Shown here in pieces: positions 1 to 6,214 of a stretch of DNA of 12,776 nt. The DNA is from an uncultured Lachnospiraceae bacterium. GTDB taxonomy: Bacteria; Bacillota; Clostridia; Lachnospirales; Lachnospiraceae. The translations under genes and the position numbers were made by a program. Position 1 is the first letter of the stretch; each line of letters opens with the position of its first letter. The notes beneath the pieces were generated by a model, which saw nothing but the letters and a program-made list of their open reading frames with translations, made no database searches and had not been told where the DNA came from. The stretch covers positions 1 to 12,776 of the forward strand of contig CAMNGO010000041.1 in the NCBI GenBank assembly GCA_946538445.1. Reading direction: 5' to 3'.

Positions 1-191
1 TAGACGCAGATGGGGACGAACTGTCCCTGCAGATTACGCCCGATCAACCCAATATTGGCACCCAACTGCAGGAGGATATATCCCACAATCAGGATTCCGT
101 AGGATATGGTGGCTTCCTTTTTATATTCATTTCCAAAAAATATGTTTCTGAGGCTCTTGGCCCCGGTTCTGTTTTCTTTTCTCTCAGCCAT
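1..191 (-). CDS. livM: Branched-chain amino acid ABC transporter permease LivM, N-terminal part
   Basis: Reading the minus strand from the ATG at 191-189 gives 63 codons with no stop, running off the window edge. The protein begins MAERKENRTGAKSLRNIFFG, a charged cytoplasmic N-terminus, then a first hydrophobic segment (about residues 29-45) and GRNLQGQFVPICVY, which resembles the start of LivM permeases, where the first helices lead into the transport core. LivM would pair with LivH in the membrane to move leucine, isoleucine and valine. The start lies 7 nt after the livH stop, and an AGGTGG ribosome binding site overlaps that stop, so the two are probably translationally coupled. The rest, and the expected ATPases LivG and LivF, lie outside the window. 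The call rests mainly on gene order and a short N-terminus, so LivM is likely but not proven. Confidence 0.8.
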   Translation of the reverse strand, partial: MAERKENRTGAKSLRNIFFGNEYKKEATISYGILIVGYILLQLGANIGLIGRNLQGQFVPICV

Positions 192-198
192 GGTCCAC

Positions 199-1083
199 CT
201 ACACTTTCTCGTTGACTTTCTTGCCCAGAAGTCCGGTAGGCTTCACAAGAAGTACGATGATAAGACAAGCAAATACGATGGCATCGGAGAGCTCTGTGGA
301 GATATATGCTCTGGACATAATCTCAATGATGCCGAGGATCAGGCCGCCGATCATGGCTCCGGGGATGGAACCGATCCCTCCGAATACCGCTGCCGTGAAG
401 GCCTTGATACCGGGCATGGATCCTGTGGTAGGCATGAGGACCGGGTAGGCGGAGCACATAAGAACACCAGCTACCGCCGCAAGGCCGGAACCGATGGCAA
501 AGGTCATGGAGATGGAACGGTTGACGTTGATTCCCATCAGCTGTGCAGCTCCGTTATCCTCAGAAACCGCACGCATGGCCTTGCCAGCTTTCGTTCTGCT
601 TACAAACAGAGTCAGACAAATCATGATGACGATATTTGCCACGATGGTGAACAGAGACTCTGCAGTGATGGTGAGCTGTCCGTTGGCAGCGTGGATCGTA
701 TCCACTCCATCAAACAGACTGGTAAATACACGGGGATTTGCGCCCCAGATCAGAAGAGCTGAGTTCTGCAGGAAATAGGAGACACCGATGGCAGTGATAA
801 GTACCGCCAGGGAACCGGTCCCTCTTAATGGACGGTAAGCCAGTCTCTCGATGGTGATACCCAGCAGGGTACATACGGCCATGGCCAGCGCCAGGGCAAC
901 CCATCCGTTCATTCCCATGTACATGGTCAGGCAGAAGGAGATATATCCACCCACCATGATAACGTCACCATGGGCGAAGTTCAGCATCTTGGAGATACCG
1001 TAGACCATGGTGTAGCCCAGGGCGATAATGGCATATACACTTCCCAGACTCAGTCCTGAAATCAAACTGTTTAAAAAATTCAT
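199..1083 (-). CDS. livH: Branched-chain amino acid ABC transporter permease LivH
   Basis: A 294-residue integral membrane protein, the usual LivH length. It starts MNFLNSLISGLSLGSVYAII and continues with the family hallmark LGYTMVYGISKMLNFAHGD (residues 22-40). Hydrophobic helices follow at about 60-78, 91-114, 143-161, 191-213, 226-255 and 264-281. The cytoplasmic coupling loop that contacts the ATPase is visible at 167-189 (GKAMRAVSEDNGAAQLMGIN), and the FGGIGSIPGAMIGG motif at 234-247 is typical of the family. LivH forms half of the transmembrane channel for branched-chain amino acids. It lies 103 bp after livJ and 7 nt before livM, in one operon. The ATG at 1083-1081 is preceded by GGAAGAAG about 4 nt upstream. 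Nothing is broken or missing. Related HAAT-family permeases can carry other substrates such as urea or amides, so leucine-type specificity is inferred from the family. Confidence 0.95.
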   Translation of the reverse strand: MNFLNSLISGLSLGSVYAIIALGYTMVYGISKMLNFAHGDVIMVGGYISFCLTMYMGMNGWVALALAMAVCTLLGITIERLAYRPLRGTGSLAVLITAIGVSYFLQNSALLIWGANPRVFTSLFDGVDTIHAANGQLTITAESLFTIVANIVIMICLTLFVSRTKAGKAMRAVSEDNGAAQLMGINVNRSISMTFAIGSGLAAVAGVLMCSAYPVLMPTTGSMPGIKAFTAAVFGGIGSIPGAMIGGLILGIIEIMSRAYISTELSDAIVFACLIIVLLVKPTGLLGKKVNEKV

Positions 1084-1114
1084 AATCTTCTTCCTTTTAT
1101 TCCATGTGATATGG

Positions 1115-1148
1115 TTAAGGGTGCCACATATCGATGCGACACCCTCAA
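1115..1148 (-). promoter_or_regulatory. Intercistronic stem-loop between livJ and livH
   Basis: Read on the minus strand, TTGAGGGTG (1148-1140) pairs with CACCCTTAA (1123-1115), giving a 9-bp stem with one G-U pair. The 16-nt loop contains CATCGATATG, which can add a small inner CAT/ATG stem. It begins about 38 nt after the livJ stop. No U-run follows, so it is not a classical terminator. A hairpin placed after the binding-protein gene is well known in ABC transporter operons as a 3' shield or RNA-processing point that keeps binding-protein mRNA more abundant than permease mRNA. That role is inferred here. Confidence 0.55.
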
Positions 1149-1186
1149 GTTAACAACTATTAATCACTTAGTCATGGTATTCTTGA

Positions 1187-2362
1187 TTATTTCTCAACGT
1201 ATTTGCCGCCCTCGATGACACAAACCTTTGGAGTTTTGTTAACTTCACCGGAAGCTTCCCACTTCATCTCTTCTGCAGTGAGTCCGCTGGCTGTGAAATC
1301 TCCGGTAAATACACCGATCATTGCTTCACAGATATCTTCCATGCTGGCATCTGTTCCAAGACCTGTTTTTCCGAATGCATCGTAGATTGCATATACACAG
1401 TCATATGCATCAGCTGCAAACTGGATCGGGGTCTCATTGAATTTTTCTTCGTAAGCTTTTACGAAATTCTGTACTGCCTCATCCTCGGAATATGGTGTAA
1501 ATGGTGTGAGGAGCAGAACTCCCTCTGCCAGGGAAGTATCAAATCCTTCGAGATCCAGGATTCCGTCCATACCGTCCACGCCGAAATAAGTTACATCGTA
1601 ACCCATCTTGTTGGCCTGGGTCATGATATTGGAAGCCGGTGTGTAGTAGATCGGAAGGAAGATCAGGTCAACGCCTGCATTCTTCAGACTGTTAAGCTGA
1701 GCGGTAAAGTCAGCGTTTGCATCATCAGAGAATGCCTCAACTGCTGCAAGCTGTTTGCCGGAAGCTTCGTACTCGGATTTGAACTTGTCATAGATACCGG
1801 AGGAATAGTTATCTGCATTGTTGTAGATAACGCCAACCTTTGCGTCCGGATAGTTGGTAGCGATATATTCTGCGGAAGCGATACCCTGGTTAGGATCGGA
1901 GAAGCAGAGCTGGAATACATTGTCATTACCTTCTGTTACGGCAGGACCGGAAGCAGATGGTGTAAGAGCAAATGTTCTGTTTGCATTTGCTTCGGAAGCA
2001 ACTGCCGTACAAGGAGCGGTTGTAACAGCTCCGATAAGAACCTGCATGCCATTGTCCACCAGCTTATTGTAGGCGTTTACGGATTTCTCGGCATCATGCT
2101 CATCATCCTGCATATCCCATACCAGCTGAACGCCGTCAGGGTTCGCTGCATTGATCTCATCCACTGCAAGCTGAGCCCCGTTCTTAACTGCATTACCATA
2201 GAGTGCTGCTGCACCGGTAAGAGGTCCGATACCACCGATGTAAAGTGTGTTACCTTCGGAGTCGCCGCCGCCAGATTTACTGCCACAGCCTGCAACCATC
2301 ATAAGGATCATCATACAGGACAATACTACTGCAACAAACTTAGTCCATTTTTTGTTTTTCAT
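1187..2362 (-). CDS. livJ: Branched-chain amino acid ABC transporter substrate-binding lipoprotein
   Basis: A 391-residue extracellular binding protein of the Leu/Ile/Val (periplasmic binding protein type I) family. Residues 1-25 form a lipoprotein signal: a basic start (MKNKKWTKF), a hydrophobic core, and the lipobox VAGC with the lipidated cysteine at 26, followed by a GSKSGGG linker. The mature domain opens with IGGIGPLTGAAALYGNAVKNG and LAVDEINA, the classic start of LivJ/LivK proteins. Later segments such as VGVIYNNADNYSSGIYDKFK, LIFLPIYYTPASNIMTQA and FAADAYDCVYAIYDAFG are in family order. It would capture branched-chain amino acids at the cell surface and pass them to LivH/LivM. The ATG at 2362-2360 has an AGGAG ribosome binding site upstream. 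It is the first gene of the operon, the position expected for the most abundant subunit. The symbol is by family; livK is equally valid, and the exact ligand cannot be read from sequence. Confidence 0.93.
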   Translation of the reverse strand: MKNKKWTKFVAVVLSCMMILMMVAGCGSKSGGGDSEGNTLYIGGIGPLTGAAALYGNAVKNGAQLAVDEINAANPDGVQLVWDMQDDEHDAEKSVNAYNKLVDNGMQVLIGAVTTAPCTAVASEANANRTFALTPSASGPAVTEGNDNVFQLCFSDPNQGIASAEYIATNYPDAKVGVIYNNADNYSSGIYDKFKSEYEASGKQLAAVEAFSDDANADFTAQLNSLKNAGVDLIFLPIYYTPASNIMTQANKMGYDVTYFGVDGMDGILDLEGFDTSLAEGVLLLTPFTPYSEDEAVQNFVKAYEEKFNETPIQFAADAYDCVYAIYDAFGKTGLGTDASMEDICEAMIGVFTGDFTASGLTAEEMKWEASGEVNKTPKVCVIEGGKYVEK

Positions 2363-2431
2363 AATTCCTTTCTCCTTCTGATACTTTGATTCCTTTTTTG
2401 ACTGAAGTGATAGTTGATAAGTGCATGTACT

Positions 2432-2458
2432 AAAAAATTAGTCCGCAGACCGCGGACT
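2432..2458 (-). terminator. Terminator-like hairpin in the livJ leader
   Basis: On the minus strand AGTCCGC (2458-2452), loop GGTCT, and GCGGACT (2446-2440) form a perfect GC-rich 7-bp stem. AA and six Ts (2437-2432) follow. This has the form of an intrinsic terminator, about 17 nt after the predicted livJ transcription start and about 70 nt before the livJ ATG. It could be a leader attenuator, a 5' stabilising hairpin, or a palindromic DNA operator. There is little room upstream for an antiterminator RNA, so an RNA switch of the usual kind is less likely. Confidence 0.5.
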
Positions 2459-2481
2459 GAACAATATTTAGATACATTGTG

Positions 2482-2510
2482 ATAATATCATCGCAGGGAT
2501 TTCATGTCAA
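2482..2510 (-). promoter_or_regulatory. livJHM promoter (sigma-A type)
   Basis: On the minus strand there is a perfect TTGACA (2510-2505), a 17-bp spacer, and TATTAT (2487-2482, one mismatch to TATAAT). The predicted start is near 2475, giving a leader of about 113 nt before the livJ ATG. It points at livJ and is the best promoter in the spacer on this strand. Confidence 0.82.
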
Positions 2511-2603
2511 CACTATTTAGGGTAAAAGCATGGCTTTACGCCGTGTTTTATTGCCCTTTTTCGGGACTCCTTTTTTTATGTTTTTCATCTTTTAGGAATT
2601 TAA

Positions 2604-2636
2604 AAATGTAATAAAAATGGAAGGCAGATTACATTT
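2604..2636. repeat. 9-bp inverted repeat upstream of carB
   Basis: AAATGTAAT (2604-2612) and ATTACATTT (2628-2636) are exact reverse complements separated by 15 bp. The dyad lies about 70 bp upstream of the carB -10 and may be a regulator site. No U-run follows on either strand, so it is not a terminator. Confidence 0.4.
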
Positions 2637-2664
2637 CATTTCTATCAATTTTGATAAAAATGGA
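2611..2664 (+). repeat. 11-bp direct repeat and palindrome upstream of carB
   Basis: ATAAAAATGGA occurs at 2611-2621 and again at 2654-2664, with 43 bp between the two starts, close to four DNA turns. The second copy overlaps the palindrome TATCAA-TT-TTGATA at 2643-2656. Repeated sites on one face of the helix would suit a DNA-binding regulator, but the DNA is A-rich and chance cannot be excluded. Confidence 0.35.
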
Positions 2665-2702
2665 CCTTTACGTAATTTTTTCTGTTAATTTGGAAAAAAA
2701 TA

Positions 2703-2715
2703 GTCTATAATAGAC
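2703..2715 (+). promoter_or_regulatory. carB promoter -10 region inside a dyad
   Basis: A consensus -10, TATAAT, lies at 2706-2711. It sits inside the exact inverted repeat GTCTA-TAA-TAGAC (2703-2715). At the usual spacing the -35 is poor (TGTTAA at 2683-2688 for a 17-bp spacer). The predicted start is near 2718, giving a leader of about 54 nt. A good -10, a weak -35 and an overlapping dyad are compatible with a regulated promoter, but no regulator is identifiable. Confidence 0.6.
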
Positions 2716-2771
2716 GGGATAAAGTGATAAAGTGTAAAAGATACTAAGAGCGATACAGAAAGGATGGACAT

Positions 2772-5700
2772 ATGCCGAAGAGAAATGATATAAACAAAGT
2801 TCTGATTATTGGTTCGGGTCCGATCGTCATCGGACAGGCATGCGAGTTCGATTATTCCGGTACACAGGCATGTAAGGCTCTGCGAAAACTGGGCTATGAG
2901 ATCGTGCTGGTGAATTCCAACCCTGCCACGATCATGACTGATCCGGAGACGGCAGATATCACATATATTGAGCCTTTGAATGTGAAGCGGCTTGAGCAGA
3001 TCATCGCGAAGGAAAGACCGGATGCTTTGCTCCCCAACCTGGGAGGACAGTCAGGCCTTAACTTATGTGCTGAATTATATAAAGAAGGAATTCTGGATAA
3101 ATATAATGTTAAGGTTATCGGTGTTCAGGTGGATGCCATCGAGCGCGGTGAGGACCGGATCGAATTCAAGAATACCATGAACGAGCTGGGAATCGAGATG
3201 GCCAGAAGTAAGGTTGCCTACTCGGTGGAGGAAGCCCTGGATATAGCCAAAGAACTGGGTTATCCGGTGGTTCTTCGTCCTGCTTATACCATGGGAGGCG
3301 CCGGAGGCGGCCTTGTGTACAATAAAGAAGAGTTAAAGACAGTCTGTGCCAGAGGCCTTCAGGCATCCCTGGTTGGCCAGGTTCTGGTGGAGGAATCCAT
3401 CCTTGGCTGGGAGGAACTGGAGCTTGAGGTGGTTCGAGACAGCGAAGGCAATATGATCACGGTCTGCTTTATCGAGAACATAGATCCCATGGGAGTTCAT
3501 ACGGGAGACTCATTCTGTTCCGCTCCTATGCTGACCATCTCCAAGGAGGTTCAGGCAAAGTTACAGGAACAGGCCTACAAGATCGTAGACAGGGTACAGG
3601 TAATCGGCGGAACAAACGTACAGTTCGCTCATGATCCTGTTTCAGACCGGATCATCGTCATCGAGATCAATCCGCGTACTTCCCGCTCCTCTGCCCTTGC
3701 TTCCAAGGCTACCGGTTTCCCCATCGCCCTGGTTTCCGCCATGCTGGCCTGCGGACTTACCCTCAAGGATATCGAGTGCGGCAAGTACGGCACCCTGGAC
3801 AAATATGTTCCGGACGGGGATTATGTGGTAATCAAATTCGCCCGCTGGGCCTTTGAGAAGTTCAAAGGTGTGGAAGATAAACTGGGAACCCAGATGAGAG
3901 CGGTAGGCGAAGTCATGAGCATTGGTAAGACCTACAAAGAAGCTTTCCAGAAGGCAATCAGGTCTCTGGAGACCGGACGCTACGGTCTGGGCCATGTTAA
4001 GGATTTCGACAGCATCTCCAAAGAGAAACTCTTAAGGAAGCTGGATACCCCATCCAGTGAGCGTCATTTCCTTATGTATGAAGCTCTCCGTAAGGGAGCC
4101 ACAGTGGATGAAATCCATGAGATTACCAGAGTGAAGAAATACTTCATCGAGCAGATGAAGGAACTGGTAGAAGAAGAGGAGGAAATCCTGACATTCAAGG
4201 GATCTCTCCCTGAAGACCAGCTTCTCATCCGCGCCAAGAAGGATGGTTTCTCCGACAAGTATTTAAGTCAGCTGCTGGAAATCCCGGAACAGGATATCCG
4301 CGAAAAACGGATTTCCCTCGGGGTGGAGGAAGCCTGGGAAGGCGTTCATGTCAGTGGTACAAAGGACAGCGCCTACTATTATTCCACCTATAATGCAGAG
4401 GATAAGAACCCGGTATCCGACCGGAAGAAGATCATGATCCTGGGCGGCGGCCCCAACAGAATCGGCCAGGGTATCGAGTTTGACTATTGCTGTGTTCATG
4501 CATCCCTGGCTCTTAAGAAGCTTGGATTTGAGACCATCATCGTAAACTGTAACCCGGAGACGGTTTCCACGGATTACGATACCTCCGACAAGCTCTACTT
4601 TGAGCCTCTTACCTTAGAAGACGTACTGAGTATTTATAATAAAGAAAAACCATTGGGCGTCATCGCCCAGTTTGGGGGTCAGACCCCATTGAACCTGGCA
4701 GCAGACCTGGAGAAGAACGGGGTGAAGATTCTGGGAACCTCCCCTGCAGTCATTGACCTGGCAGAGGACAGGGATCATTTCCGTGCCATGATGGATAAGC
4801 TTGAGATTCCTATGCCGGAGGCCGGCATGGCAACCACAGTGGATGAAGCCAAGACCATCGCAAATGAGATCGGCTATCCTGTTATGGTTCGTCCTTCCTA
4901 CGTTTTGGGAGGCCGCGGCATGGAAGTAGTCTATGATGACGAATCCATGGAAGATTACATGAAAGCAGCGGTTGGTGTGACACCGGACCGCCCGATCCTG
5001 ATCGACCGCTTCCTCAACAATGCCCTGGAGTGCGAGGCGGATGCCATCAGCGACGGAAAGCATGCCTTCGTACCGGCTGTCATGGAGCATATCGAGCTGG
5101 CGGGTGTTCACTCCGGTGACTCTGCCTGTATCATTCCATCCTTGCACATCTCCCCGGAAAATGTGGAGACCATCAAGGAATACACCAGAAAGATTGCGGA
5201 AGAGATGCATGTGGAAGGCCTTATGAACATGCAGTATGCCATCGAGAACGGCAGAGTATATGTTCTTGAAGCCAACCCCCGTGCCTCCAGAACCGTACCG
5301 CTGGTTTCCAAGGTATGTAACGTGAGGATGGTTCCCATCGCCACGGACATCATCACCAGGGAACTTACCGGAAGACCATCTCCGGTCCCTACACTGGTTG
5401 AGAGACATATTCCGTATTACGGTGTGAAAGAGGCAGCCTTCCCATTCAATATGTTCCAGGAAGTGGATCCGCTTCTTGGACCGGAGATGCGTTCCACCGG
5501 TGAAGTGCTCGGATTATCTCCTTCCTATGGTGAGGCTTTCTATAAAGCCCAGGAAGGAGTAGGTTCCACCCTGCCTCTGGGAGGAACGGTGCTGATCTCC
5601 GTAAACCGCAAGGATAAAGAGCAGATCGTGGATGTAGCAAAGAGTTTCCATGATTCCGGTTTTGAGATCATAGCTACCGGCGGAACCTGTGATCTTCTGA

Positions 5701-5987
5701 GAGAAGCAGGCCTTCCTGCCCAGAAGATCAAAAAACTCTATGAGGGACGTCCGAATACATTGGATGCCATCACAAACGGGCAGATTGACCTGATCGTCAA
5801 CTCCCCGGCAGGGAAGGAAAGCATCTACGATGACAGCTATCTGAGAAAAGCTGCCATCAAATCCCGCACCCCTTATATGACCACTGTGGCAGCTGCCAGA
5901 GCCACCGCGGAGGGAATCCGTTATGTGGAGACCCATGAGACCGGTGACATTATGTCCTTGCAGGAACTGCACGCCCAGATCAAATAA
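2772..5987 (+). CDS. carB: Carbamoyl-phosphate synthase large subunit
   Basis: A full-length 1071-residue CarB. It makes carbamoyl phosphate from bicarbonate, two ATP and ammonia delivered by the glutaminase subunit CarA, feeding arginine and pyrimidine synthesis in the cytoplasm. The internal duplication is clear. The carboxyphosphate half begins LIIGSGPIVIGQACEFDYSG (11-30) and the carbamoyl-phosphate half begins IMILGGGPNRIGQGIEFDYC (about 554-573). Both carry ATP-grasp segments such as RPAYTMGGAGGG and RPSYVLGGRGME, and the metal-site patterns IEINPRTSRSSA and LEANPRASRTVP. Between them is the oligomerisation region (about 400-550), and the allosteric MGS-like domain runs from about 936 to the end, with ATGGTCDLL and EGRPNTLDAI. 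The ATG at 2772 has an AAAGGA ribosome binding site. carA is absent from both flanks; upstream is the divergent liv operon and downstream is opp. No defect is seen. Confidence 0.97.
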   Translation: MPKRNDINKVLIIGSGPIVIGQACEFDYSGTQACKALRKLGYEIVLVNSNPATIMTDPETADITYIEPLNVKRLEQIIAKERPDALLPNLGGQSGLNLCAELYKEGILDKYNVKVIGVQVDAIERGEDRIEFKNTMNELGIEMARSKVAYSVEEALDIAKELGYPVVLRPAYTMGGAGGGLVYNKEELKTVCARGLQASLVGQVLVEESILGWEELELEVVRDSEGNMITVCFIENIDPMGVHTGDSFCSAPMLTISKEVQAKLQEQAYKIVDRVQVIGGTNVQFAHDPVSDRIIVIEINPRTSRSSALASKATGFPIALVSAMLACGLTLKDIECGKYGTLDKYVPDGDYVVIKFARWAFEKFKGVEDKLGTQMRAVGEVMSIGKTYKEAFQKAIRSLETGRYGLGHVKDFDSISKEKLLRKLDTPSSERHFLMYEALRKGATVDEIHEITRVKKYFIEQMKELVEEEEEILTFKGSLPEDQLLIRAKKDGFSDKYLSQLLEIPEQDIREKRISLGVEEAWEGVHVSGTKDSAYYYSTYNAEDKNPVSDRKKIMILGGGPNRIGQGIEFDYCCVHASLALKKLGFETIIVNCNPETVSTDYDTSDKLYFEPLTLEDVLSIYNKEKPLGVIAQFGGQTPLNLAADLEKNGVKILGTSPAVIDLAEDRDHFRAMMDKLEIPMPEAGMATTVDEAKTIANEIGYPVMVRPSYVLGGRGMEVVYDDESMEDYMKAAVGVTPDRPILIDRFLNNALECEADAISDGKHAFVPAVMEHIELAGVHSGDSACIIPSLHISPENVETIKEYTRKIAEEMHVEGLMNMQYAIENGRVYVLEANPRASRTVPLVSKVCNVRMVPIATDIITRELTGRPSPVPTLVERHIPYYGVKEAAFPFNMFQEVDPLLGPEMRSTGEVLGLSPSYGEAFYKAQEGVGSTLPLGGTVLISVNRKDKEQIVDVAKSFHDSGFEIIATGGTCDLLREAGLPAQKIKKLYEGRPNTLDAITNGQIDLIVNSPAGKESIYDDSYLRKAAIKSRTPYMTTVAAARATAEGIRYVETHETGDIMSLQELHAQIK

Positions 5988-5991
5988 GTCA

Positions 5992-6055
5992 AATATTTTA
6001 CTACTTAATTCCATTTTTGTATATTTACATCAAAGGGTAAAAGTACTAAAATATT
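5992..6055. repeat. 15-nt imperfect dyad spanning the opp promoter
   Basis: AATATTTTACTACTT (5992-6006) and AAGTACTAAAATATT (6041-6055) are reverse complements at 14 of 15 positions, with one C-C mismatch, separated by 34 nt. The first arm starts 4 nt after the carB stop. The second contains the opp -10 (6047-6052), and the -35 lies in the spacer. It could be a two-site operator, or a 3' hairpin of the carB transcript; no U-run follows, so it is not a canonical terminator. Confidence 0.5.
6024..6052 (+). promoter_or_regulatory. oppBCDF promoter (sigma-A type)
   Basis: TTTACA (6024-6029), a 17-bp spacer, and TAAAAT (6047-6052) match the sigma-A consensus with one mismatch in each box. The predicted start is near 6059, giving a leader of about 155 nt before the oppB ATG. 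Weaker alternatives downstream (TATAAA at 6140-6145 with a poor -35) fit less well. Confidence 0.68.
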
Positions 6056-6067
6056 CGTAATATATTC

Positions 6068-6167
6068 ATGGAAAGTTGGTAGATTTTATAGAACAGCACG
6101 ATACTATTGAAAGAGTTCATTTTTCATCCTATGTCTGTCTATAAATCTACCTTTTCTATTGTCCATG
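6068..6167 (+). promoter_or_regulatory. Long stem-loop in the oppB leader / carB 3' region
   Basis: GGTAGATTTTATAGAACAG (6078-6096) pairs with CTGTCTATAAATCTACC (6135-6151), 17 bp with two single-base bulges, closing a 38-nt loop. A TTTTC tract follows at 6152. Outside it, CATGGA (6068-6073) can pair with TCCATG (6162-6167), extending the dyad to about 100 bp. In the opp transcript it would occupy most of the leader. As the 3' end of the carB transcript it could act as a weak terminator, since only four Ts follow. The U-tract is too short to call it confidently, and the loop has no recognised motif. Confidence 0.5.
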
Positions 6168-6214
6168 GTTTATGAAACTATTTCTATATTATTTAAAGGA
6201 GTGAGAGAAAAGTT

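Larger units (their letters stand above)
2363..2771. other. Divergent livJ-carB intergenic region
   Basis: This 409-bp spacer encodes no protein that I can support. It holds the livJ promoter and leader on the minus strand and the carB promoter on the plus strand. Between them is AT-rich DNA with a 9-bp inverted repeat (2604-2636), a short palindrome (2643-2656), an 11-bp direct repeat (2611-2621 and 2654-2664), and an 8-bp tandem repeat GATAAAGT (2718-2733) in the carB leader. The stretch around 2520-2577 has a weak GTAAAGC/GCTTTTAC hairpin and a T-run (2572-2578) with no clear partner. I do not recognise a riboswitch here. Confidence 0.7.

Noticed and set aside
106..762. 218-codon plus-strand frame across the livM/livH junction.
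   Set aside because: Antisense to livH and livM, which have clear family signatures; no ribosome binding site or domain is evident.
2521..2580. On the minus strand, GGGCAA and GGCGTAAAGCC faintly resemble parts of a GEMM (cyclic-di-GMP-I) riboswitch.
   Set aside because: The tetraloop-bearing helix between the two motifs is missing, and the livJ promoter lies downstream of it, so it would not be in the livJ leader.
4614..5408. 264-codon open frame on the minus strand within carB.
   Set aside because: It is fully antisense to a conserved carB region, has no recognisable domain, and reads as low-complexity His/Asp/Gly-rich shadow sequence.
6068..6167. Miniature transposable element (MITE).
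   Set aside because: There is an inverted repeat structure, but no clear target-site duplication was found and copy number cannot be tested from one window.
6140..6190. Alternative opp promoters using TATAAA (6140) or TATATT (6185).
   Set aside because: No acceptable -35 at 16-18 bp spacing; the TTTACA-17-TAAAAT at 6024-6052 is much better.
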